DNA of 64,000 bases, from positions 1,736,001 to 1,800,000 of the forward strand of contig NZ_JAMJWC010000001.1 of NCBI RefSeq assembly GCF_023554555.1, read 5' to 3'. How positions within the stretch are numbered: position 1 is the first letter of the stretch; each line of letters opens with the position of its first letter. A model generated the notes under the pieces. It saw nothing but the letters and a program-made list of their open reading frames with translations. It had not been told where the DNA came from and did not search any database. Below are positions 1-7,728 of this stretch, in pieces. This stretch comes from Sphingobacterium sp. lm-10. Its GTDB lineage: Bacteria; Bacteroidota; Bacteroidia; Sphingobacteriales; Sphingobacteriaceae. The translations under genes were made by a program, and so were the position numbers.

Positions 1-925
1 TGACTGCTCTAAACACCAAATCATTTTCAATTCCGCCAAATTCGTTAACGAGCCATTCCGATATTTGATTCTTCAGGTTTGGCAATTGATTTAAAATATT
101 TTGTGCACAAGGGTACCCCTGTAAAGAATCAAGTATTTCAAAGTGTTCTTCTGGCGGCTCTGGTTCATTAGGATTCTCACCGTAATCGGGCTCAACCGGA
201 GCGTAGGGATCAGGCTGGTAATGTCCACCAGCACCTCCGCCACCGCATCCGCTGCATCCACCACCTCCTCCGCCGTTACCAGGGGGATTTGGGGATGGTG
301 GTGGTGGTGGTGTAGGTGCTGTTGGCGGAGGAATAGGTATTTCATCTATGTCGATCTGCCAATCCGGATCATCAGGGAAATACCCTCCATTCGTTCTTCG
401 CTCTACAGAACTTTTTTTACTCGCTGTACTTATATTCAAATTAGGAATTTTATTGGCATCTAAAACTCGTAGACTTTTCGTTTCTAAAACATATAATCCC
501 TCCATATACAATTTCCCGTCACCCGTATATATTTTCATTGGTGAATTTCCAATAAAAGGGTTTTTTTCAAACTCTTTTATAATCCCATGAGGTTGACCCT
601 GACCATCTATGACAACTACTAACTGATAGAGATATGCTCTTGCATTACCTTTATTTCCTAAAGGTACAGATACAATTGATTGGCCATATGTGTTTTTTCG
701 CAACTTATGACTATCCCATTTCGGAATTAGCCCTAAAAGATTTATATCAGAATTGCTGGTAGCACTCCTTGCCCCTCTGTTAAACCACTGTTTTGCTTTT
801 ACCAAAACACTATCCTCAAGGGACAACTCTCTATCGTCTACATAACTTTCTTTTGTGCACGATAAAATAACGCTGCTAGACAAAACAATTAGTGCAAAAA
901 TGGTTATATAATTATAAAATTTCAT
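1..925 (-). CDS. Lipoprotein with Pro/Gly-rich hinge (3' end outside window)
   Basis: An open frame runs from an ATG at 925 off the left edge, so about 308 N-terminal residues are visible. Residues 1-23 form a lipoprotein signal ending in VILSC, with Cys23 as the predicted lipidated residue. A mixed region of about 170 residues follows, then a proline-rich stretch near residues 195-215 and a glycine-rich stretch containing CSGCGGGG near 217-234. After this hinge a new segment starts (LDSLQGYPCAQNIL...) and continues beyond the window. The hinge suggests an anchored N-terminal part presenting a separate C-terminal domain, but I do not recognise either part. The gene heads a run of lipidated or secreted proteins. 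It could be a surface enzyme or a toxin-like protein. Confidence 0.75.
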   Translation of the reverse strand, partial: MKFYNYITIFALIVLSSSVILSCTKESYVDDRELSLEDSVLVKAKQWFNRGARSATSNSDINLLGLIPKWDSHKLRKNTYGQSIVSVPLGNKGNARAYLYQLVVVIDGQGQPHGIIKEFEKNPFIGNSPMKIYTGDGKLYMEGLYVLETKSLRVLDANKIPNLNISTASKKSSVERRTNGGYFPDDPDWQIDIDEIPIPPPTAPTPPPPPSPNPPGNGGGGGGCSGCGGGGAGGHYQPDPYAPVEPDYGENPNEPEPPEEHFEILDSLQGYPCAQNILNQLPNLKNQISEWLVNEFGGIENDLVFRAV

Positions 926-1076
926 AATAGGTGAAGTGTTAATTATTCCCCTAATATAGAATTTATTATTTTAAAAAAACCATTAAGTATAAATATCACC
1001 AAAAAAGTGGTACAGTGTTTAAATCTGCATAGAATTAATATTTGCATTTCATCTAAACCCCTTGTACCTTCGCATT

Positions 1077-1341
1077 ATTCCCACACTTACAAGATTCGAA
1101 AAGCTACTTATTAAAATTGAGCGAAGGAAAATCTCAAAGAGAGATCTCCGAAGAGTTCTTTGCCAAGGGTATCAAACCCCACATCCTCAGTTCGGTCGAA
1201 AAACATCTTGTCGCAATCCGTTCAAAGTTTGGTGTTAAGACGATGTTTCATTTGGGGGGTGATGGTAGGGCAATTAAAACTAGGGTAACCGTAAAGTTAC
1301 ATCTACACAACTTCCTATTGAGTAATTATTCCCTATATTGA
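1077..1341 (+). pseudogene. Decayed copy of the small LuxR-type HTH gene
   Basis: The stretch aligns with the intact 67-residue HTH genes at 2809 and 4786. The position of their ATG reads ATT here (1077). Two bases are missing near 1113, which shifts the frame. After that the second frame reads SEGKSQREISEEFF and then EKHLVAIRSKFGVK, the HTH core. The end has diverged from the intact copies. It could be translated only from a TTG at 1117, which would remove the first helix. It lies just upstream of a lipoprotein and secreted-protein pair, the same relative place the intact HTH genes hold before the MACPF genes. This looks like an older, degraded version of the same cassette. Confidence 0.65.
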
Positions 1342-1362
1342 GAACGTACTAACTTGATCATT

Positions 1363-1644
1363 ATGAATAAACAACTGTTAACCTTATGTGTTGGGCTTTG
1401 CCTAGCACTAAGCTCCTGTCAGAAAGAATCTGTGAGTGAACCTACGGATAAGAGTGAAATTACCATAGACGGTAAATCTTACCAAATTAACCATTTGAAA
1501 GGTCTTGCTGTAACTTGGTTTCAACGTGATATATCTGAAATAGGATATGACGAAGAATCAAGGGCATTTTATATCCATGGATATGAAAATAAATGGAATA
1601 TTGAAGAAATTTTACCTACACTTTTACACTTTGAGCAGAAATGA
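1363..1644 (+). CDS. Small hypothetical lipoprotein
   Basis: A 93-residue protein. Residues 1-19 are a lipoprotein signal with lipobox LSSC and predicted lipidated Cys19, followed by an acidic and polar linker (QKESVSEPTDKSE). The rest, about 65 residues, has a short beta-like opening (ITIDGKSYQI) and no motif I recognise. I start at the ATG at 1363 rather than an in-frame TTG at 1354 because the ATG begins a clean signal peptide. The stop overlaps the next gene's ATG (ATGA at 1641), so the two are probably co-translated. A partner or immunity role for the downstream secreted protein is possible but unsupported. Confidence 0.7.
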   Translation: MNKQLLTLCVGLCLALSSCQKESVSEPTDKSEITIDGKSYQINHLKGLAVTWFQRDISEIGYDEESRAFYIHGYENKWNIEEILPTLLHFEQK

Positions 1645-2636
1645 GAAAAATAATCTTTATTACTACAATCTTACTTTTATCTATAATAAAAGTTCAAGCT
1701 CAAAGTGGTCAGGTCACGACTCGCGGGGATATCATAGGATCCAGCCATGTAACGAATGGTCAGATCCGTTATACTGACCCATCCACTATTACACAAATAA
1801 CTGGCATGGTCACATTTGGTAAAGATATTGGAGTCAGCGTTAATCCAATGGTTCAGGCCATATTTGTACTTCGCAGACCTAATGGTGCAGAGGTTCTTGT
1901 AAGTGATTCCATTCGTGTTGCGGCAAATGAATTTTCATCACAATTAAGCACACCAAAAGCATACACCATACGACTTCAACCAAATAACAAAGACGGTCGA
2001 CTCTTTCTAAGATATCGCTACTATGGACTTGATGGGGCAAAATGGTCGGCTAACCAATCCGCAGGTGGTTGGGAGGTAGTATACCAAGCTCCACAGGCCA
2101 CAATCAGCGGACCAGATGTTATATGCAGCAATGCAATATTTGAAGTAGCGAATGCTAATAGTGTCACTTTGGGTGGAACACCGGGGATCGCAACTATCAC
2201 CAAGTTAAGTGAAACTACTTATAGAGTTCAACGAACTGGTTCACAATCCGGAACACTGACAATACATGCGCAAAATACCAATGCAGCAAATACGAGCGTA
2301 TACAAGAATATCTTAATTGGCTCACAAATAACTGGCGTGCAGTGGGAAAATGTTAATGGAGCAGGAAGCTTCACATTTTCATTGATTGCTGATGGACAAG
2401 TTGGAGCGCCCTTATCAGCTATACAATCTGTCGATTGGACAGTGACTAATTCAAATACGTCTTCGATCTTTACGACCAAAGAAAAGCAATATGCTGTACT
2501 TAATGTAACGAGTTGGGATCCGTATGTAAATAAAATGATTACTGTTACGGCTGTAGTTACAACTACATGTGGGCAGACCTATACATTTACAAAACAGTTC
2601 GGCGCAGGACCAGGCGGTGATTTAGAAGATTCTTAA
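1641..2636 (+). CDS. Secreted protein with Ig/PKD-like repeats
   Basis: A 331-residue protein with a signal peptide cleaved after about residue 20 (IIKVQAQ). The N-terminal half is rich in beta-type segments. From about residue 150 (ATISGPDVICSNAIFEV) the text resembles the PKD/Ig-like modules common in secreted Bacteroidota proteins, and a second such module starts near residue 225. It ends GGPGGDLEDS with no type IX sorting domain. It overlaps the small lipoprotein gene by 4 nt and is closed by the hairpin at 2657. It may be an adhesin or structural surface protein. No catalytic motif is visible. Confidence 0.7.
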   Translation: MRKIIFITTILLLSIIKVQAQSGQVTTRGDIIGSSHVTNGQIRYTDPSTITQITGMVTFGKDIGVSVNPMVQAIFVLRRPNGAEVLVSDSIRVAANEFSSQLSTPKAYTIRLQPNNKDGRLFLRYRYYGLDGAKWSANQSAGGWEVVYQAPQATISGPDVICSNAIFEVANANSVTLGGTPGIATITKLSETTYRVQRTGSQSGTLTIHAQNTNAANTSVYKNILIGSQITGVQWENVNGAGSFTFSLIADGQVGAPLSAIQSVDWTVTNSNTSSIFTTKEKQYAVLNVTSWDPYVNKMITVTAVVTTTCGQTYTFTKQFGAGPGGDLEDS

Positions 2637-2656
2637 CAGGATCTATATGCCATATA

Positions 2657-2683
2657 AGCCCCTTCGTAGCAAGGGGTTTTTTT
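2657..2683 (+). terminator. Intrinsic terminator after the secreted-protein operon
   Basis: Stem CCCCTT (2659-2664), loop of six bases, stem AAGGGG (2671-2676), then seven Ts. It ends the 1363-2636 operon. Its T-run also overlaps the antisense stop codon of the GEVWV remnant that follows. Confidence 0.8.
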
Positions 2684-2762
2684 ATACCCACACCTCACCA
2701 ATCAAATCCTCTTCCCTAATATTCTCCAAAGCACCTGATATAAGCAACAGGTGCTCTTTTGC
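2682..2762 (-). pseudogene. Remnant of the GEVW(V/I) coding repeat, copy 1
   Basis: Read on the minus strand this encodes AKEHLLLISGALENIREE followed by DLIGEVWV and a stop. The frame continues upstream only a few codons before a stop inside the HTH promoter region. The same C-terminal peptide recurs at 4662, 6617 and 35380. No start codon or N-terminal part remains, so it is a gene tail, not a gene. It lies directly between a terminator and the next HTH gene. Confidence 0.6.
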
Positions 2763-2808
2763 AAATTTAGAACATTCTGAATTTACTTTTTCTCCCTACC
2801 TTCACACC

Positions 2809-3012
2809 ATGCCCACATTAACCAAATTCGAAATACTACTTATCAATAAATTGAAGCAAGGACAAACACAAAGATATATCTCCGAAGAGTTCTATGCTGA
2901 AGGCATCAAACCGCACAGCCTTAGTTCAATAGAAAAACATCTTGTCGCAATACGTGCAAAGTTTGGAGCTAAGATGATGTTTCATTTGGAGGTTCTGGTG
3001 GGACCGGTGTAA
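2809..3012 (+). CDS. Small LuxR-type HTH protein, copy 1
   Basis: A 67-residue protein starting at ATG 2809. Residues 5-60 match the GerE/LuxR helix-turn-helix pattern: KLKQGQTQRYISEEF, then SLSSIEKHLVAIRAKFGAK, which corresponds to the recognition helix and the following helix. No receiver or sensor domain is present, so it would be a stand-alone DNA-binding protein. It is 160 bp upstream of the MACPF gene at 3173, in the same direction, and appears to be duplicated exactly with it. A role in controlling the MACPF gene is a reasonable inference. An in-frame upstream extension to 2647 is implausible because it crosses the terminator and the antisense remnant. Confidence 0.75.
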   Translation: MPTLTKFEILLINKLKQGQTQRYISEEFYAEGIKPHSLSSIEKHLVAIRAKFGAKMMFHLEVLVGPV

Positions 3013-3100
3013 ATAACTACACACCAATTATTTACTCATGCTGGGTAAAAATATCATATTGAGATAACACCTAATTAGCTATTAATGCCACTAATTTTTA

Positions 3101-3138
3101 TATTTTTGCCGCCATTGGTATAATTAAAATAATTATAC
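3101..3138 (+). promoter_or_regulatory. -7 box and dyad upstream of MACPF copy 1
   Basis: TATTTTTG at 3101-3108 fits the Bacteroidota -7 consensus TAnnTTTG. I see no clear TTTG -33 element at the right distance. Ten bases downstream is a perfect inverted repeat, GTATAATT (3118-3125) and AATTATAC (3131-3138), separated by 5 bases. It could be an operator for the neighbouring HTH protein or a leader hairpin. Confidence 0.5.
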
Positions 3139-3172
3139 GCAATTGCATTATGAAATTTTAACTTAATATTTT

Positions 3173-4615
3173 ATGAAAATCAATCTGTTTGCCAAATTGG
3201 CAACAATTTCAACTGTGGTCTTATTTGCAATTGGCTGTCAGAAATCCGTAATCACTGACGGTACCGAGTCGGGGAAAAGAGCTACCACTCCTAGATCAGT
3301 AACCTACAACCAGTATAACGTCTCTGGGTTTGGCTACGACATTACAGGTCGTTACTCTAATGAAAAATCTGCCAAAGGCCCTGTTATTGATCCGAGAAAA
3401 GTTAAAGCTGCAGGCCGCCTGCAAGATACTGAACCATCTGGAACAGATAGTTGGGAAGAATACGGTGAAAATGCATCTAGCTATAGTCAAAAAATGTCAA
3501 GAAGAGTAAATGCTGGAGCTGGTTTCAAAATTTTCGGCATCGAATTGAGCGCATCTTTCAGCAGACTAGATACTTCTTCTAATTATTTTGATGCAAAATA
3601 TATTTATAGCACATACTATTTCACCGTTACAAAACGGAGCATAAATATGAATGGGACCGCTGCGACTTTGATGCCACATCTAGACGATAATTTCAAGAGT
3701 GATGTCCTAACTTATACTCCTCAGGAATTAGTGAGGTTTTACGGAACACATGTAATGACTCATATTTACACTGGCGGTAGATTGAATATATCGTATCAAG
3801 CCGAAACGCGGCACTCAAATAGAACAGCTGCCGCTCGCGCTGGTGCAAAAGTGACAGCATCTAAATTTAATGTTGAAGTTGGAACTTCCAGCGATGTAAG
3901 CGAAACAGATGCATCTCATAATTACAATAGAACACTTGCATATAGTACCATTGGAGGAGATACTAGGCATCAACTTGTCGGAGAGATCAACCTTGAAATT
4001 ACAAATACAGTTTTTAATAAAACTAATTGGCAGAATAGTATAACTAAAGAAAACTCAAAACTAATTGACTTTGGATCAGACGGCTTAGTTCCTATTTATG
4101 AATTCATATCAGATCCTGCCAAAAAGCAGCAAGTAAGAGTTTATGTTGAGCAATATATTAGAAGTAGAGAGATTCAAAACTCATACAATCGAGTTCCAGT
4201 CTATGGAATGTTATATTACGGAAATCAGAACGGAAACCGCAAAGGAGTCAATCATGTTTTGACTTTAAACCCAAATGGCGAGTGGGGCACAGGTATAAAC
4301 GAAGGGCCATATTTTTACGCGTATGACTATCAAGTTCCCGGTACAGTACCCGTTCACCGGTATAATCACCACGCTAACTTTAATCATTTCTACACAACTG
4401 GCAATCCTAGTAGCCAAGGTATGACAGGTTTCACATATGAAGGTGTAGCATTTTACGCGTTTCCAAACTCCACAAACACTATAGGAAAAAGTACTTCCGC
4501 TGTATATTGTTATTGGAGTAATCAAATGTTAGATCACGTCTTCGGAACTAATGCAAACATGAGAGAGCGCGACTATAGGAATTTGGGAATATCGTTTTAT
4601 GTACCTAATAATTAG
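3173..4615 (+). CDS. MACPF-domain lipoprotein, copy 1
   Basis: A 480-residue protein with a lipoprotein signal (residues 1-22, FAIGC, Cys22). The MACPF family signature is clear: YGTH at residues 190-193 followed by GG at 201-202 (YGTHVMTHIYTGG), preceded by TPQELVRF. The domain spans roughly residues 50-320. From about 335 to the end there are three repeats with VPV, NHFYTT and AFYAF-type segments, resembling the DUF5648 beta-repeat family. MACPF proteins form membrane pores, and lipidated Bacteroidota members (BSAPs) kill competing strains. That role here is inferred. The first ~315 residues match the second copy, while the C-terminus differs. It follows the HTH gene and ends at a terminator. 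Confidence 0.8.
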   Translation: MKINLFAKLATISTVVLFAIGCQKSVITDGTESGKRATTPRSVTYNQYNVSGFGYDITGRYSNEKSAKGPVIDPRKVKAAGRLQDTEPSGTDSWEEYGENASSYSQKMSRRVNAGAGFKIFGIELSASFSRLDTSSNYFDAKYIYSTYYFTVTKRSINMNGTAATLMPHLDDNFKSDVLTYTPQELVRFYGTHVMTHIYTGGRLNISYQAETRHSNRTAAARAGAKVTASKFNVEVGTSSDVSETDASHNYNRTLAYSTIGGDTRHQLVGEINLEITNTVFNKTNWQNSITKENSKLIDFGSDGLVPIYEFISDPAKKQQVRVYVEQYIRSREIQNSYNRVPVYGMLYYGNQNGNRKGVNHVLTLNPNGEWGTGINEGPYFYAYDYQVPGTVPVHRYNHHANFNHFYTTGNPSSQGMTGFTYEGVAFYAFPNSTNTIGKSTSAVYCYWSNQMLDHVFGTNANMRERDYRNLGISFYVPNN

Positions 4616-4636
4616 TAAATAAACATCATTTTTTAA

Positions 4637-4662
4637 GCCCCTCCCAGCGAGGGGCTTTTTTT
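4637..4662 (+). terminator. Intrinsic terminator after MACPF copy 1
   Basis: Stem GCCCCTC (4637-4643), loop, GAGGGGC and a run of seven Ts. The same stem and loop follow MACPF copy 2 at 6593, so the terminator belongs to the cassette. Confidence 0.85.
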
Positions 4663-4739
4663 ACCCATACTTCCCGAATCAAATCCTCTCCCCCAATATT
4701 CTCCAAAGCACCTGATATAAGCAACAGGTGCTCTTTTGC
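4662..4739 (-). pseudogene. Remnant of the GEVW(V/I) coding repeat, copy 2
   Basis: The minus strand encodes AKEHLLLISGALENI, then GGEDLIREVWV. Here the stop codon of copy 1 is lost and the frame reads into the terminator. Its upstream half lies inside the perfect repeat; its last codons have changed. It occupies the same place between a cassette terminator and the next HTH gene as copy 1. Confidence 0.55.
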
Positions 4740-4785
4740 AAATTTAGAACATTCTGAATTTACTTTTTCTCCCTACCTTCACACC

Positions 4786-4989
4786 ATGCCCACATTAACC
4801 AAATTCGAAATACTACTTATCAATAAATTGAAGCAAGGACAAACACAAAGATATATCTCCGAAGAGTTCTATGCTGAAGGCATCAAACCGCACAGCCTTA
4901 GTTCAATAGAAAAACATCTTGTCGCAATACGTGCAAAGTTTGGAGCTAAGATGATGTTTCATTTGGAGGTTCTGGTGGGACCGGTGTAA
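4786..4989 (+). CDS. Small LuxR-type HTH protein, copy 2
   Basis: The 67 residues are the same as those of the gene at 2809: a lone GerE-type HTH with the recognition region SLSSIEKHLVAIRAKF. It is 160 bp upstream of MACPF copy 2 and inside the repeat unit. If the protein binds the dyads, either HTH copy would act on both cassettes. The identity means it adds gene dosage rather than a new specificity. Confidence 0.75.
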   Translation: MPTLTKFEILLINKLKQGQTQRYISEEFYAEGIKPHSLSSIEKHLVAIRAKFGAKMMFHLEVLVGPV

Positions 4990-5077
4990 ATAACTACACA
5001 CCAATTATTTACTCATGCTGGGTAAAAATATCATATTGAGATAACACCTAATTAGCTATTAATGCCACTAATTTTTA

Positions 5078-5115
5078 TATTTTTGCCGCCATTGGTATAA
5101 TTAAAATAATTATAC
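5078..5115 (+). promoter_or_regulatory. -7 box and dyad upstream of MACPF copy 2
   Basis: TATTTTTG at 5078-5085 and the same 8-base inverted repeat at 5095-5115 as upstream of copy 1, preserved by the duplication. As with copy 1, no convincing -33 element is visible. Confidence 0.5.
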
Positions 5116-5149
5116 GCAATTGCATTATGAAATTTTAACTTAATATTTT

Positions 5150-6580
5150 ATGAAAATCAATCTGTTTGCCAAATTGGCAACAATTTCAACTGTGGTCTTA
5201 TTTGCAATTGGCTGTCAGAAATCCGTAATCACTGACGGTACCGAGTCGGGGAAAAGAGCTACCACTCCTAGATCAGTAACCTACAACCAGTATAACGTCT
5301 CTGGGTTTGGCTACGACATTACAGGTCGTTACTCTAATGAAAAATCTGCCAAAGGCCCTGTTATTGATCCGAGAAAAGTTAAAGCTGCAGGCCGCCTGCA
5401 AGATACTGAACCATCTGGAACAGATAGTTGGGAAGAATACGGTGAAAATGCATCTAGCTATAGTCAAAAAATGTCAAGAAGAGTAAATGCTGGAGCTGGT
5501 TTCAAAATTTTCGGCATCGAATTGAGCGCATCTTTCAGCAGACTAGATACTTCTTCTAATTATTTTGATGCAAAATATATTTATAGCACATACTATTTCA
5601 CCGTTACAAAACGGAGCATAAATATGAATGGGACCGCTGCGACTTTGATGCCACATCTAGACGATAATTTCAAGAGTGATGTCCTAACTTATACTCCTCA
5701 GGAATTAGTGAGGTTTTACGGAACACATGTAATGACTCATATTTACACTGGCGGTAGATTGAATATATCGTATCAAGCCGAAACGCGGCACTCAAATAGA
5801 ACAGCTGCCGCTCGCGCTGGTGCAAAAGTGACAGCATCTAAATTTAATGTTGAAGTTGGAACTTCCAGCGATGTAAGCGAAACAGATGCATCTCATAATT
5901 ACAATAGAACACTTGCATATAGTACCATTGGAGGAGATACTAGGCATCAACTTGTCGGAGAGATCAACCTTGAAATTACAAATACAGTTTTTAATAAAAC
6001 TAATTGGCAGAATAGTATAACTAAAGAAAACTCAAAACTCATTGACTTTGGGTCAGATGGCCTAGTTCCTATTTATGAATTTATCTCCGACCCTAATAAA
6101 AAGCAGCAAGTAAAAAAATATGTAGAGGATTATGTTAGAAATAAAGAGATTCAAAATCTTTACAAAAGGGTACCTGTACATTCAAAATACTTTAGAGGAA
6201 ATAGGAATACCAATGAAAATCACATATTAGATCTTGATCCAAATATTGCAGGAACTCATTTGGAGTATCATGGTATTGCTTTTTACGCATTCGACTATCA
6301 AGCCCCTAACACAGTACCTGTTTATAGATACTATCATCAAAGATGGAACGATCATTTTTACACGACTAATCCGGCTGCCGAAAGACTGGAAGGCTACAAT
6401 TATGAATTAATTGCATTTTACGCTTATAAATCTCCTACACAAACAAATGGCACACCTACGGTGCCTGTTTACAGATTTATGAATACCCCTACTTTTAATC
6501 ATTTCTATAGTAGAGTACGCGGGCCACATGCGACTGGCTACAACTATGAAAAGATTGAGTTCTACGCACACAACGAATAG
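5150..6580 (+). CDS. MACPF-domain lipoprotein, copy 2 with a different C-terminus
   Basis: A 476-residue protein. The first ~315 residues match the copy at 3173, including lipobox Cys22 and the YGTH/GG signature at 190-202. After FISDP the sequences part: this protein has KKYVEDYVRNKEIQ and a C-terminal region with three repeats of the type VPVYRYY, DHFYTT, GYNYE and AFYAY, closer to the DUF5648 pattern than copy 1. The MACPF part would act at membranes, and the repeats may choose the target or a partner. The exact N-terminal match with a divergent C-terminus resembles specificity switching, which is inference. It is followed by the cassette terminator. Confidence 0.8.
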   Translation: MKINLFAKLATISTVVLFAIGCQKSVITDGTESGKRATTPRSVTYNQYNVSGFGYDITGRYSNEKSAKGPVIDPRKVKAAGRLQDTEPSGTDSWEEYGENASSYSQKMSRRVNAGAGFKIFGIELSASFSRLDTSSNYFDAKYIYSTYYFTVTKRSINMNGTAATLMPHLDDNFKSDVLTYTPQELVRFYGTHVMTHIYTGGRLNISYQAETRHSNRTAAARAGAKVTASKFNVEVGTSSDVSETDASHNYNRTLAYSTIGGDTRHQLVGEINLEITNTVFNKTNWQNSITKENSKLIDFGSDGLVPIYEFISDPNKKQQVKKYVEDYVRNKEIQNLYKRVPVHSKYFRGNRNTNENHILDLDPNIAGTHLEYHGIAFYAFDYQAPNTVPVYRYYHQRWNDHFYTTNPAAERLEGYNYELIAFYAYKSPTQTNGTPTVPVYRFMNTPTFNHFYSRVRGPHATGYNYEKIEFYAHNE

Positions 6581-6592
6581 ATGATAAAGATA

Positions 6593-6617
6593 GCCCCTCC
6601 CAGCGAGGGGCTTTTTT
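6593..6617 (+). terminator. Intrinsic terminator after MACPF copy 2
   Basis: Stem GCCCCTC, loop CCAGC-type, GAGGGGC, then six Ts. The stem and loop match the terminator at 4637. Confidence 0.85.
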
Positions 6618-6835
6618 CATATCCACACCTCACCAATCAAGTCCTCTTCCCTGATATTTTCCAGAGCATCTACTATAACCAGAAGGTGCTTTTCTTCAAA
6701 TGGCATTTTCAACAATCGAAATTCGTCATTCTCCCAGTTCATGAAGTCGTCTAAATTCACGATGTCTGGATACCATGAAGTATTTTCGCTGCTTAGTAGT
6801 GAAGTCGACCTCAAAATATTGTAGCCAGCACCTTG
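6617..6835 (-). pseudogene. Longest copy of the GEVW(V/I) coding repeat
   Basis: The minus strand is open from a TAG at 6836-6838 to a TGA at 6617. It reads QGAGYNILRSTSLLSSENTS, then WYPDIVNLDDFMNWENDEF, then EEKHLLVIVDALENIREE and DLIGEVWI. The only usable start is a TTG at 6814, giving 65 residues. Acidic and tryptophan-rich, it resembles a small immunity-like protein, but I know no family for it. The lack of an ATG and the stop just upstream suggest a truncated gene. Short tails of the same protein follow the other cassettes, so this is the best-preserved copy. It is convergent with MACPF copy 2. Confidence 0.5.
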
Positions 6836-6915
6836 CTAAAGCTTTATCTGACGCTTTTGCTAGTTTAGCATAAATATTATTCAAACAGAATTTGCAAGAG
6901 TTGTCAAACTAAAGT

Positions 6916-7677
6916 CTAAAAACTCAATTCTGAAGCTAACGCTACTTTTTCTTCAACCATATTCTTGTAAAACAGATTGTTAAAAACATCTCCATCTCCA
7001 TTCGTTTCAAATAAAGGCCTAAAATAAAAATCGTATGACCCTGCCACAATCCCTTTGCCTGGAATGTAAATTAACCTTTCTACTCCACGACTAAAATCAA
7101 GATTATGATTTGAATTATTAAAACTAGTTGTCCAAAACTTGTAGCCTATGTCATTATTTATTCTAAGGATACTACTTAAGTAGTCCCTCCAAAAGCGCCA
7201 CCACTCACGATAATTCAATTTTTTGGAATTATCGATATATCCAGATAATGCTGGATTATAATTTGGATAATACTTGCTAAAAAAGTCGAGGTACTCTGAT
7301 ATTTTCAATTCCGAATCCTTAAGGTTGAGTTGTCCATAAGTCGAGGGTATTATAGGGTCGACAGATTTAATATCAAATAACTCGAGTAAACAATTATTGC
7401 TTTTATATAGCTTTCCATTATTTTCCACTATAACGTGATATTCATTGTAGTACTTCCTCTCTATGTTGGTCATATTTTCATTTACATAACCAACATTAGA
7501 CACGAATAATGATTGAAGATCTGTCAGTGACACTTCTTGAAATTTTTCATTTAAAGTGTCGACCTCACTCCACTGCTCTCCTGTATCATAATCAGGAAGG
7601 ATTGAAACCAATACAATGCGTTCATAATTATTTTCGTTTTCAGCAAATATTACATTATAAGTGTGTAAGTGTCCCAA
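6916..7677 (-). CDS. Hypothetical protein, 5' end disrupted by an insertion sequence
   Basis: About 250 residues without a signal peptide or membrane segment, rich in aromatic residues (REWWRFWRDYL near residue 160). No family is recognised. The nominal TTG start at 7677 and the first codons lie inside the IS terminal repeat beginning at 7664, so the native start is probably lost and the frame is open only by chance read-through into the IS end. On the other side of the IS (8880-8970) I see no continuation on this strand. The gene is therefore likely a 5'-truncated remnant, or it is expressed from the IS. It is distinct from the MACPF cassettes. Confidence 0.55.
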   Translation of the reverse strand: MGHLHTYNVIFAENENNYERIVLVSILPDYDTGEQWSEVDTLNEKFQEVSLTDLQSLFVSNVGYVNENMTNIERKYYNEYHVIVENNGKLYKSNNCLLELFDIKSVDPIIPSTYGQLNLKDSELKISEYLDFFSKYYPNYNPALSGYIDNSKKLNYREWWRFWRDYLSSILRINNDIGYKFWTTSFNNSNHNLDFSRGVERLIYIPGKGIVAGSYDFYFRPLFETNGDGDVFNNLFYKNMVEEKVALASELSF

Positions 7678-7728
7678 AAAAACAGACAGCTTAAAACTGA
7701 ACTACAATGTTTAAATTTAAGTTGAAAA

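Larger units (their letters stand above)
2718..4062 (+). repeat. Direct repeat unit A (HTH plus MACPF N-terminal region)
   Basis: About 1345 bases that recur at 4695-6039 with a constant offset of 1977. By line-by-line reading I found no difference within it. The first mismatches are at 2717 on the left and 4063 on the right. It covers part of the GEVWV remnant, the HTH gene, the MACPF promoter region and about 297 codons of the MACPF gene. The right boundary falls inside the coding region, just before the variable C-terminal domain. Confidence 0.85.
4695..6039 (+). repeat. Direct repeat unit B (HTH plus MACPF N-terminal region)
   Basis: Second copy of the unit at 2718-4062. The absence of visible differences, including silent sites and the intergenic spacer, points to a recent duplication or ongoing gene conversion. 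Divergence begins at 6040 inside the MACPF gene. Confidence 0.85.

Noticed and set aside
1117..1341. The decayed HTH copy as an intact gene from TTG
   Set aside because: The first helix is missing, two bases are lost relative to the intact copies and the end has changed.
2647..2808. Upstream extension of the first HTH gene
   Set aside because: It would cross the terminator and the antisense remnant and is not shared with the second copy.
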